Source: Atopsyche davidsoni (lineage: Eukaryota; Arthropoda; Insecta; Trichoptera; Hydrobiosidae). From it: DNA of 64,000 bases. A program made the translations under genes and the position numbers. The stretch covers positions 13,700,001 through 13,764,000 of the forward strand of contig JAILWY010000023.1 of assembly GCA_022113835.1 (NCBI GenBank). The letters are read 5' to 3'. The notes under the pieces are model-generated. The model saw nothing but the letters and a program-made list of their open reading frames with translations, had not been told where the DNA came from and ran no database searches. Below are positions 1 to 12,300 of the stretch, piece by piece; the first letter of the stretch is position 1, and every line of letters begins with the position of its first letter.

Positions 1-45
1 TCAAGTGCCTCTCCTTAGAGGAGGTTGGTGACCATTTCCTGAGCA
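1..45 (-). mobile_element. 3' end fragment of a non-LTR retrotransposon
   Basis: The reverse complement gives the phrase AATGGTCACCAACCTC followed by a GGAGAGGC-type ending. The same phrase recurs at 15984-16020 (-), about 29214-29250 (+) and about 34034-34063 (+), where it lies just after a decayed reverse-transcriptase C-terminus. This is therefore the extreme 3' end of one such copy, cut by the window edge. Confidence 0.6.
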
Positions 46-598
46 TATACATATAAATAGAGTAGTGGGTCCCCGGGCCCTTCTACACCGCAGTTTTATA
101 TTGGAAGGAAAATTCTGCGTATTGCTTTTGCCCAATAGCATTATTATATAATCCTTTTCTTGTAAAGCTCTGGTTTTTAGATCTAATACTCATTTTGCAG
201 CGAGCTAAATAAACATAGCAGGAGCCCCCCAACCCAATTCGACAAGGTACTTCCAGAGCACAACCCTCCAGAGTACTTCCAGAGTACATAAGTTAACAAA
301 TCTCTTATTCACAACTCAATCCATTCTGACAATTTAAAAATTAATAAATATATAAAAGCAATACAGCGCTAAGTAACACTTTAAAAATACATGAATACAT
401 GTATATATCACAAGCGTACTTTGAAGACAAGTAACATACCAAATAATCTAAATAATAATATGATTTGATTTTATATAATAAGAGCCAAGAATTCTGCAGT
501 ATGTCAAAAAGATTAAGTAAACAGCGTCATGCTCATTACCAACAAAAATAAACTATCGTCCACACTTGAATACACTATTTGCCCTCACCGCACGCCAC

Positions 599-601
<3 letters not shown>

Positions 602-670
<69 letters not shown>
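602..670. repeat. (TA)n microsatellite
   Basis: An uninterrupted TA dinucleotide run of about 69 bp. The apparent ORF of repeated Tyr-Ile across it is an artefact. Confidence 0.97.
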
Positions 671-671
<1 letters not shown>

Positions 672-810
672 CTAACGTATCCTTTATCTGGTTTCATCTA
701 CATCACCATTTAATTAATATAACCGCAGTAACGTCAGAAGTAAACAAGGGCACAGGTATCCTAATTAAAAACTCCCAATTTGATAAAAATTGAGTATAAG
801 TTTCACTCAA

Positions 811-852
811 CCTGGATTCGAACCCGGGGCCTCGCGGTGCTATACTGCGAGG
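811..852 (-). repeat. tRNA-like fragment, possible SINE head
   Basis: Read on the minus strand, a stem CCTCGC/GCGAGG with an 11-nt loop is followed by a T-arm-like segment containing GGGTTCGAATCC, the RNA polymerase III B-box consensus. A D arm and an acceptor stem are not evident, so it is not a functional tRNA. A tRNA-derived SINE fragment is the likeliest reading. Confidence 0.35.
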
Positions 853-2244
853 TTAGTTAAGTTTAATTACTCTAAGTGTATACAGTATTTTTCAATATAT
901 ATCTAAAATTGGCAACTCGGCCGTGGATGGCCACCGACAAGTAATTGCCTGAAGCCGCTGAGGTCCGTGTGTTCGTGTTTGCACATTTTCGGCGCGTGTT
1001 AATGCACCGCGGCCGGAAGTTTAAGGTGTGCTTTGCATTCTGATTATCCTTCGCGATGGTACTTTCGGTGGAAACGACGATAATTAGGAGACTTGAGATC
1101 TCACTCAGCTGTGCACTTTTAAATTGCATTGTATTAATTTTTTAATTAATACAAAAAATAATACTTTTATATAACTCATACATAATATTTTTTAAATAAT
1201 ACATATTTAGTGTTTGCTGGGTAAATTTATATTTCATAGTTCTTCTCAAAAATATATTTAAATTTATAAAAAAAAGATGACTTGTATCTTTGGCATGAAT
1301 ATTGAAAGTCTGTATTTAAGGAAATTATAGACTTTATAATTTTTTATTGACTTTTTAGAGAAAAATAATATATTTTATTCAGTAATTAAAGAAAATATCA
1401 AAATAAATTAATATTGCAAACTGTGTGGTTTCATGTGACAGGTCTTCAATTTTATACTCATAGTTTTGAAAGCAATAGTTGTGGTAAAAGTATTTTAAGA
1501 AAATTAAGATTTTAAATTAAACTTACTGCTAAAATTTGTTCTCAAAGTTTTAAATATACTTTTTCGGCAAACATTGAATTAGAAGTTTTCCGGCTTATTT
1601 TTAGTTTATTAAAAAAAAAAAAACTAATTATCTTTGTTATAGAGATGCCTGATGTCAATTTTGGCATGCACTCACTGGCTTCTCAGAACATGATAATTCG
1701 TTTAACTATGTCTTAACATCGCAATTATAAATTTTAAATATTACATAAAGTATGTAATATAAACATTTTCTAAAATCCATCAGCTCGAGTAAAGCCCACT
1801 ATGAATATTTATGTTTAAATAAATTAATTATTTAAGTAATCTATTTAAACTTAAAGTTATCCCTGTGGCATTAGTTCGGCGGATGTCCTTTGGGTTGATA
1901 ATCCTTTAAATATTCAGAGCGCCCGTCCAACCTTGAAGTCACCTCACCTGAGTAATCCGCGGACTTAACGAGAACGACATTTTGACCCTTAATGACGCAC
2001 CGTGGAATGCAGCCAAAGTAGCCTCCTACCCGTCATTGAAAATAATAGCAAATTAACAAACAATTGAGATTATTGACACAAGCTCTACCGTTAATATACA
2101 TGGTGACATATTTTTTTCAATAAAATAAACATCGATGGACCACTTTCAGTCGAAAAATATCTCCTATGTAAAATAATTGTTATTTTATTTAAATTCTATT
2201 AGTTAAAAACTCAATTCGTGCCATAATTTTTGTTCGTTAATTTT

Positions 2245-2313
2245 GGTTTCTGTCCCTGCATTGGGACCATCTTCAAGAATTTTGAAGATGGTTCCAGCAT
2301 AGGGACCGAAACG
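2245..2313. mobile_element. Imperfect inverted repeat with hammerhead-like core (Penelope-like LTR remnant?)
   Basis: Arms at 2245-2276 and 2282-2313 pair imperfectly around a 5-nt loop (GAATT). The right arm reads TGAAGATGG, then a small stem, then GGGACCGAAACGTC. The order of a UGA-GA-like element, a hairpin and CGAAAC-GUC resembles the hammerhead motifs carried by Penelope-like retroelement terminal repeats. The 5' core box is UGAAGA rather than CUGAUGA, so catalysis is doubtful. No reverse transcriptase was seen beside it. Confidence 0.4.
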
Positions 2314-2466
2314 TCGGAGGGCAGAACACTTCATTAAACTCGACACCCAAAATCGTCGAAAAACAACGAATGGCACACTTATATTTTTTTGCTTATTTAT
2401 AAACCTGGATTTATCAAACATTTTGTTTATTATATATTTGATTTCTTTTGCAGATTATTTTTAGAG

Positions 2467-2492
2467 TATATATATATATATATATATATATA
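2467..2492. repeat. Short (TA)n tract
   Basis: About 26 bp of perfect TA repeats. Confidence 0.9.
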
Positions 2493-5400
2493 CTAAGAGA
2501 GTTCAAAAATAATTTCAATTATAAAAGTTTAATCAAAGTGTCGACATTAACCTATATGGAGTAAAACTTATGTATCTATATTGTATAAATGTTTAATGAC
2601 TTAACTGATGATTTTCATGCATTATATTATAGTTAACTGATACGCAAACCACTACCATATCTTGTGATTAATCATAAAAAAAAAAATAATTAATTTATTA
2701 GAAACCATAATTAGTTGTGTGGGATATTTAACACACGCCAAAATTTTTATACCATTTATTGCGTCTTGAAATTCTAATACGACAGGGCTTCTGGAATTAT
2801 ATGCTGTAAGTCAAACGACAGCCATGGCGAGACAAGACTGTTTAGAAATAAACCGGGCAATCGACAACTCTAAAAGCTTACTGGATATTAATTCAGACGG
2901 AACCTGCTCCTATTTACAATGCTCTTCAATCAGATAATATGTACACACGGTGTTTCGAATTCCGCTGTGGTTGACAAAAAGGGGGTAGAATTTTCACGCC
3001 ATATTTTTTAAAATATGTATTTGTAAGAATTGGCATACATATTGTTAATGTTTTGAACTTTAATCACATGTTCTTTTTAAGATTAAGCATTTCAAGAAAG
3101 CGAGTCAAGAAATTGTTTTTTATTTTTATATTTTAAAAATGAAATGGAAAGTTTTTCGCAAATATAAATGTATCATTAAAATATCAAGAAAACTCGAAAT
3201 TAAAAGCGTGACTTTTGATAAACCGTGTAGGCCATCTCCTCCGAAGCTCCGCGTCCGTTTTACACGTGGGCTGGTCGGGGGTCAATCTGCTCTATATGTA
3301 GGGCTTCCGTCACCGCCGGACTCCGTCTCCGGACACCGCTCTCACTCCTACCTGATTAAAACACACACTTAACTAAACTATTTGTTTTGTATGTGTGTAT
3401 ATAATTATCGGCACATGTCTCAACTTCAACGAGAATCGAGTATTACGATTTATTAAAAAAACATTTCGATATATTCTCGACAATTTTTGAGATAGAGATG
3501 AATGGATGAAGAATGTTCGGGCCGGGCCCGAGAAGCGCGAGTCGGCCGCGCGTCAAGTGGACATCTCTTGGCATCCATCTTGTCGCATTGTTTATTTTAT
3601 TTATGAGGTCTTTGACACCACACGGATTGGCGTAGTAACCGCACCGATTTTTTATAAGCCCGTGATCTTGGCACCTCGCTCAATTTCCGGGGTGTTTAGC
3701 GAATGTTTAACAGCGTATTATTTAATTAATGTGATTACATAATTGGGCTTGATTTGTGTTAAATTATATTTTGTTGCATAATTGTTGTGTTGCCGCCATT
3801 TTTTTTTTGTTGTTTGCGAATGTTTATACTGATTGATATTACATTAATGAATTATGTATTTGTATACTGCTCGTTTCGCGGTTCGGTGTGACTAGCGGGC
3901 TCGTGCGAGCTGGCGAGCCGCATACTTAGCATATTTATTAAGAAAACTGCATCGAAACGATTTATTCAGACATCGCCTTATCGCATATTTTTCCTGGTAC
4001 TTGGTTAAAATCAGAATACATAATTGACATATATTGTTTTGAGACTTGTTAGAAAGAATAGCAAATTTGAAATCTACACTTTCAATTTCAAGTTGCTGAA
4101 TAAACTTTAATACCTTTTACAAAAATTATCGAAAGTATTGTTATAAATGTTTTATGCAATGTTTTGAATAGATCAATTTTATTTTTTGTATACTGAAATG
4201 AAAAACCCAAGGCATGATGACGCCGACTCCTTCCATGAATTTCGCTCAGCATCATCAGGTACAGGAACTCAGATATCGTGTTCTAAGACTTCAGTTTATA
4301 GGATATACCGAGTATAACAGATGTTTTAAACCCAATAACATACGTATATACGTAATTTTAATACCTCGCATTTTTTTTATAACGTTAATAAGAGCTTTGA
4401 AACTATGTTATCTTGCACCAACTATTAACTATTTTGCACGGACAAAATAAACAATTTTATATAAAGCAGAGTCTTTTTTGTGTTCTTATCGCGTAGTTTT
4501 ATATTTTTTGGTGTATGTACGTATTATAGATAGTATATTCATTCATTTCTTATAATCTTCTCTTAAAGTAACGTTTAATGCGTAATTTGTGGAATGTTTC
4601 ACAGTTTCAATATTATAATTATTTTACATGTGTGCAGTGTTTATTTTTCATTTTATAATATTTTAAACCTTAGTCAAAAAACTACTGCGATTGATAAATT
4701 TTATTGCGAATCCCGTTAATATTTTCATTCTGTTTTACCTTAAAAAAACTAAGAGTCTTTATTGTTTTATGTTAATTTACAATAGTTGCTAGGGCTATTC
4801 TTACAATACGATGTGTGGCTGTCCTCTGAGCCTAACGCAGGCCATGGGGCTTGCAAGATGTGGCCTAAGTGATAGCTTACACGGGTTTCTTTATTTTAAC
4901 TCCTTTTGCGTGAGTTGAAGAATAAGTGTATTACCTTTTTTGGCATGTACAAACAAACAATTTTCCCACTCATGTTTGTCAATTCCCATTGCGAGTGTCG
5001 AATTTGTACTTCACCATCTATGGACAGGCGGCGAAACTAAAACGCCGTAGTAAAAAGGCGTAAGAATGTATAATAATGGCGTCGGGCGTCCCGGAAATAG
5101 CAGAATATCGGCGGCGACCTTGACTGACGCGGCGTCTGACTCCATTATTGGCCGCAGGTCGCCGTTTCGCACCAACCAGACGGACGTCAGGATCAAATTG
5201 AAAGTGACTCAACGCACCTATTTATACCTGGGTCTATATTAGTGGGCTCTAATTAATTGAGGCGTAGTTTTATTTCGCCGCTGGAAAAGGAAATTAACTT
5301 AAAAGTTTGTCTTTTGTATAAAAAAATTTTTTTCGTGGATATATATCGCCAAACAAGCAACCGATGTTTTGTTTTAGTTCTCTAAAAATTAAATGCGAAG

Positions 5401-8400
5401 TTTGACTGCGTGATCGTGTCTTTTTTTTTCAAACGTCGATATAGTATTTGCTTACTTTGTGTGAGTAAAATTTCATTGGATTCTTTAATCGTAGAATAAA
5501 AAAGAATATTTTAGAAATTCATGAATATATAAATATTTATATCGCACATCAAGTATAATCACTGTTGAATGAAACGTATAAAAGTGAATTGTTATTTTTA
5601 TTTTTCATAAAGATTCGTTACACTAAATTTGACTTATACTTCTTTATTTAACACTAAATAATATTAACCAAAATTGACATTCAAAAAACATGCGAGGGAT
5701 TATTGAAAAAAAAAACTATCATTCGTGATTTGCTGCGTGCGTGGCCATAAAGCTCGTTCTACACAGAACACCGAGTCTGGAATCCCGCCCCAAAATCACT
5801 TCCAGCCAATTAGTCTTGGGCTTAAGTTAATAAGCAGTTAATGAGACGAAAGCGTCGGCTTTGATTAAGCATCAGTATTAAACTGCGCCGTGAACGAAGG
5901 AGTTTGTGCTGAGATCGATCTTAACTAATAGGAGAGAGGTTGCATCACATACCGTTTGAATGTCTTAGAATTAGATTCACTCCGTGACAAGATATTTATG
6001 TCTGCCCGCAACTATTATGACCTATTTATTATTTATGTTAAGTCCGGATTCCGATTACCACAAAGTAACATAATATGTTGCTTATTTCCGGATCCTTAAA
6101 TTTCTTTGCATACAATTTGTATTACAGGTTACTCAAACTCCTGGCACTATTTAAAAACCTCTTTTCACTTATTGCTTCGTCTTTATGGGCTCTAAGTAAG
6201 AACTAGATGACAGCAGATCCACTTTTATACATCAGTATTTACATAGCATTATTCGTGATAAAAAATCGTCTTTGATCAAACATGAACAGACGCAAATATA
6301 ATTTCATCGATTTGATCAAATGTTACCAGTTCTAACAATTATGCCGCCAAGCCAATGAAATATTTAAATATTCTACAAAAATATTACTTAATTTAATATA
6401 ACGCCGGAACCATAAAAGACAACAGGATATTAGATTATGACAAGTAATGCTTAGGCACTCGATGAAATTAAATATCTACCATTGCTCTCAGCCACAAAAC
6501 CCTAGTATTACATAGTTTGTTCCATATTATATCAATAGTTAAGCTCCTAGAAGATTATATTTTTTTTATTTACCATACTATTATTTTGCTTTTTAATATA
6601 TACATTTCTCCACAGGAAATTGTTCGGCGCGTGTACGCTTAAATTAACCAGAGAACATATATAGACACAGCCGCGTAACAACCCATAGGGTGTAATTTAA
6701 TCCATGAATGGAAACTTCCATATACTTCTAGATACTATTGGATAACTTTAGGTACATTGTATTAATCAACTACTTTTAAAGTTCGCTACTTTCCATTGAA
6801 CGAAGTACTAGAAAAGCAATACGGGGACTTTGGGCTTGTGTGGTAGTACCGCCACTTCCAAATGTACAGCTTGTCACAATACTGAGGGGGTTCGTGCATA
6901 TAAACACTGCACTTTACACCCAGCCGCGTGTCCCCGACTTCATCGTATATTCTCGTAATTCACGTGCATACTGTTTGTTTTGTTCGCTTTGTTTACGTTA
7001 TGGTATATACCAGGGGTGTCACCTATCGCCCGTGAAACCTTTGCAGGTTTCTGAAGGGCGATTTTTAAAATTTAAATTACGTGATGCATGTTAAATAAAC
7101 GGGACGTTTAAATATATATGTTTTTTTTTTCATTACATAAAATATGCAACCAAACCCGAGTCTACAAAATAAATACATATAATTTGACCATCTTGATGAA
7201 TTGATTTATGGAGATGATCCTAGTATCGGAACCGACGCAGCATAACACTCAAAAATCCCAAGATCATCTAATAGCAATGGCTGCCAAAACCTACGAACAT
7301 ACATTTATTCGGATTGTGTTGTTTTTGTGTAAATATTGTAACTCGGTCCTATATTTTTGAGCAGAGGGGACGCTAGCAGGGCCCGACCGCTTGGCACAGC
7401 CCTGCCGCACCGTACCTTTAATAATACAATTTGTATCAAAACAACTTAAATTTTCATAATTTATATGACATCCGCCGCTTTCCGTGTTGCCGGGTCCCGG
7501 TGGGTGTACTCGGTAAGGCAGACGCGTATAATTTGATTAACTTCTATTCATACACCGGCCCGTACCATTTATGTGCACATCACTTGTTATAAGTACAGTG
7601 CCCGTATGTAAATGCGTGCACCGAACTAAAGAGCGTGACTCACATTTCGGCTATCCTCCTCGCGTACATGGCAATCTTCCCATATATAGCCGGTACTTTC
7701 CAACACCTCGGGAAAATTGTATACATTAGTTGTTTTATATGTACACAATTGATTTTTTATAACTAAATATTCATTTTCACTTATATCTTTGAAAGTGCGT
7801 AGTGTAATATATATGGTATCGTTATACTGATAACATTGAATTAAAATTATTTAAAATAAATATAAGCGCTAATAAATAAACATCATTAAAATATAAACAC
7901 CGAGACCTTATTGAATTTTTAAGATATTCATAAAACAGCGAGCGGCTTGGGTGGCGGCGTCTCTGAACGCAGGGGTGGCTACAGAGATTGCTGTCATTAT
8001 CCCCCCGGGTGCTAAAAGTCTTGGGAGCCCCCCCTACATTATGAAATGTCAAATATTTAGGAAACGATACGTCAAGGCGGTAAAAGCCGATAAATATTAT
8101 GTCAGAACAAACTTAGAGAACAGTGCCACAAATAAACATTACAGTTCCATGGTGTTTTAGAAATTCTAATAAAAATTTATACTTTTAATAAATTCATGAA
8201 TTCGAAATTTTATGAGTATAAACTATATATTAATGGAAACCTCAACTTCTAACGACACAATCTTCCATTGTTATGTAATATCATGTTAGAGGAATTTTAC
8301 AGTTAAAAATAATTGCACTTCATTATCATTGAAAATATTTACTTATACCTTATATACAAATCTGGTCCCAAATAATTATTAAATATGACAATTACCTGTG

Positions 8401-9309
8401 TTTTGCAAAGGTGTGAGTAAATCTGACATAAACACGCAAAGAAGTTCATTATATTCCGCAACGATCCTACAGATGGTGGGCTCTCCAAGCCTGCACAGTA
8501 TCGATTAGGAATTAAAAACAACGAAAAAACAATAAAGCAGTGTATAAAACCGAATAACAATACTGCAGCGGATGTGGGAGTGTCCCGTCATGTAAATCAC
8601 ACCCATTTCACAAATTGGATTCAAAGATGAGTGCATTCAAGTGCCCGGCCCGAGTGCCAGGCATTAAGGTTCGGATGAAAATACAGGCTATTTCGATAAA
8701 CTGACTTCGATCAGCGGGAAGACTTAATGACAGATACACACGCCGGAAGTATGCTCTCTTGAGTTGTCTCTGCGCTAACGCGCTGTATTCTCTAAGTGAG
8801 TGAATTCATTGAAAGGCTGCCAGGGGTTTCCATCTCCAGTTTGCCATGAATCTACCTTGAAGTTCGGTAAACTTAAACTTCGGTGGTTAGTTACGTCACT
8901 TTGTTTTGAGAGTTTTGGCGCAGGTGCTCGATCTATTATAAAAAAAAACAATCAACCCTTGCTCGTTTCGGAGAGAGGAGAAAGTAAAATGGATTATAAA
9001 AAGAGAAAAACTTTTTTTTATATAATGTAAAAGAATATTTCACAGGTGTTCATTTTTTATGTTTATTACTTTTTAGTTCTAATGTATTGAATTATTCCTA
9101 ATTTAGTACTTTGAAGTATAGAAACATGGATTTTGCTCAAGAGTTGTGAATGTTCTATTGATTGGATATTAGTGTGGATTGTATTATTTACTATTTCAAT
9201 TTTAATTTTAGAGTTTCATAATATAATAATAGTGAGTTTTATGTTTGCCCTGTGCGTGTTTGTATTGTTTGGTGTAAAATTTTCTTATGTGCAAAATGTT
9301 TTTTTCCAG

Positions 9310-12300
9310 GATATCCACGACAAGCGATTGACAGACAGAGTGGATGCAATGATCAGAGACGGCCTCGTCAAGGAACTGACGGACTTTCATGAAACATACA
9401 ATAAGCACAGGATTACTGATGGAGAGTAAGTATGAATGCGCGCATCTTCGGCTGTCACCCGACACAAGATGGCACGAAGATACGTGCTACAAAATGTACC
9501 ACTAATAATATTTAGTCATAACGATAAAAGTCGAAATACTGAAAATTGGTCAAATAGATTACATCGATCACATATTGTCCCTAAAAAATCTATTAGAGTT
9601 TATTTTCTTAGCCGTTTTTAAGCTGATTTCGCCGAATATTTAACACTACAGTCATACCAAAATGTGTGTTATAACTTATATTATAATTTTCTATTAAATT
9701 ATTCAGTTTATCTAGAATATTAGTGTAGACTTATTATTTATGCAAAGAGAATCCGTGATTGCTATCCAACGTCACGTTTATGTTTGCACCTGGGACGTAA
9801 AGATGTACGGCAGTGTGTAATTAGCAATTCTCAGAAAGAAAAAAAAAACAGTCGTCTCGAATACTTTTCAATGCCATCTAGTTATAAAACAAATATAAAA
9901 TCAGCAAAATATTAGCTTAAAACCTGATTCAAGGTATTCCCACGACGATGCTAAATATAACAAATACCTTCGGGCGGACGACAGTTTTAAGAAAAAATAT
10001 CAAGATTTTATTATTTTTTACTTAAATATTTAGCAAGTAGATCCACCTTCGGCCAATTATCCTAATCACTCATAACTTCAAAATAACAGTTATGGTTACC
10101 CATTTTTTTTAATTTTGTTTCCAAATGATCCAACAATTCATATTATTTTTACTTTTATAAACATGTGTTACTTTTCAAAACCTGCATTTTCAATAATATT
10201 TATAACATGACAAACTTTAATCTAGCCAGCGTCAATTCGAAAATAATAAAATCCACAAGGCGTTCATTCCAAAAAAATATATTGTGTATTTTTAATTTCG
10301 TATCATACAAAAATATTTTAGTAGCGAAGAAAATCAAAAAGAGAAAATTAGGAAGTACAAATTTATGTTTTTCTTGAGTATAAAACAGATTATACTGGAA
10401 TAACAAAAACACGATGATCGCAGAAACTTTCGCCCCTTTGTTTATCTTCACGTTGTTTATTTTTATTTTGTTGTTGTTTTTAAGTTAACATAATATTAAT
10501 TGTTTTTATTCAAACTCTTCGTGGTTATCTTACTGCCGTGAATTTTTACTCAAATTTGGTCGTTTATTTTTAAATCGCAATATTTAAAAACATTTCTTTA
10601 TGAATCCAAACGAATCAATACCATTAAATCCCTTATTTAATTATTGTTTTTTATTTTATATATTTTTATTATAAAAAAAATCTACGATTAAAGATAAAGT
10701 TATAAAAGATTGGCATTTTGGCAGATTTGTAATAATAGGATTGTTGCATATAATTTTAAAACCATTTTGAATTTAACTAAGCTTTCGTTTCAGTACTTGA
10801 TAAATTAATGCATTTTAGCTTCTACATTTTTTTCTTTTAAATGTCGGCCATAACTTGATCACGATGTTTCAAAACTTCTGGTTTCATAATTTCGTTAAAA
10901 AAGTATTTCATTATTTTGAAAGTATCAAAATGCGTCTTTATATTCAATTGCTAGTTTCTGTACTAAATTAAATGCATCGTCAATATTGATTAAATATTTT
11001 TCATGGGTGTTTGGTCGCGTCCAAGTTTTTTCCTTCTGTTTTACTAACAATAATTACCCGTTAAAACCAGCAAATACATCTGATATTAATGGAATTGTAG
11101 TAGTCAGTTTATATTTTAATTAATAAATGCAATATCATCAATGGACTTTTAGTTTTCCGTAAACGTTAGGAAGCCAAACAAATTGTACTATCGTGTCATG
11201 TAACTTTGACGCCCTCGCCGTCACTCATTTTCTCCATCATTTCTTCCTGCCGGAGATCGGAGATCGGCAAGTCCTCCTGCGGATGTAGTAAGTTAGCGCT
11301 AATTTTACTGAACCTCGTCCCGGCGGCATCTTGGGAATTCCTGCTCTATGAATGCTGGCATTATAATAAGAAAATATGACTATTTTGATGGAAATAGAAC
11401 CACGCGACACACTGGCATCTCGAGTGTCTCTGAATAACGCGCCTCAGTGCAGCGCTTCCGGAAATGGATCTAGATGCATTCTCGCAAAATTCAGGTTATA
11501 AATAATTATTTCTGCAACTCACCGTTTATCAGTAGAGTGGTGAATATAATAGAATTTATGATAAATTGTAAAATATATTGACATCTGAAGTTTAAATTTC
11601 ACGTGTTACTTCTTTAGAGCTTATTTACGAAGTATTGGCTAATTTACGCACCCTCAAATAAACGAAACAGCGCCGTCAAATTCCACGATGTGGCAATGTC
11701 TCTTCCGTTCTCAAAATTTTGATTTAAAATTCAAATTGTAGATCTTGAAAATTTGAAAAATATCGATATTTCAAACACGTTACACGGCACACTTCTTTGC
11801 GAGTTTTGAACAGATGGTCTCTTATCAGATCGCGTAAATTGAATGTGTCACGAATGAGTAGACAACGCGCTTAGTTTGTTAATACTACTTTATAAATTAA
11901 AATAACCTAAAAGTGAAAACGTTTCGCAAATGTCTCTTATTTTCATTTTCATGGGGTATGATGCGCGGCGGTCATTATGGGCCGCACTTCAAAATCACGT
12001 ACGGCCGATCATAAATCAAGCGCAATAAGCCACGAATTGGGCCGCGCGGACGATAACCCAGTTACAAGTAGAAGCGGGCATTCTTCAAGATGGCCGCGCC
12101 GGAAGGAGGTGGACAGCGCCAAACCTAACGACCGCCGCCGCGCCCCGCCCCTCCCCGCCCCTCCCCGCCCCCCCCGCTTCCCGGAAGTCTCGCGAGGAAC
12201 TTCAAATATGGAATACCCCGGCGCCATCTTGAATATCTCACGACATGTACGCTTTATGGACAATTCCGCTCGCCGCTCGTGGCGTGAGATGTTGCCCGGG

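Larger units (their letters stand above)
46..9309. other. Non-coding region upstream of the first visible TRIT1 exon
   Basis: About 9.2 kb of AT-rich DNA without a convincing exon. I searched for the missing TRIT1 N-terminal half (P-loop, GGTNYY-type motif) and did not find it, so this is probably TRIT1 intron, with earlier exons outside the window. It holds a (TA)n tract (602-670), a tRNA-like fragment (811-852), a hammerhead-like inverted repeat (2245-2313), a short TA run (2467-2492) and several 100-200 bp GC-richer patches (about 3230-3350, 5030-5200, 5745-5900, 7950-8040). The patches have no coding signature and may be regulatory or TE remnants. Confidence 0.5.

Noticed and set aside
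566..793. 75-residue ORF with a long Tyr-Ile repeat
   Set aside because: It is the (TA)n microsatellite read in frame, with no coding features.
1853..1868. Match to a 28S rRNA phrase (AGTTATCCCTGTGG)
   Set aside because: Only about 14 bases match and the flanks diverge at once, so it is not an rRNA gene or insertion.
5011..5212. Two overlapping minus-strand ORFs in a GC-richer patch
   Set aside because: Neither frame shows a domain, signal peptide or splice partners. It is more likely regulatory or repeat-derived.
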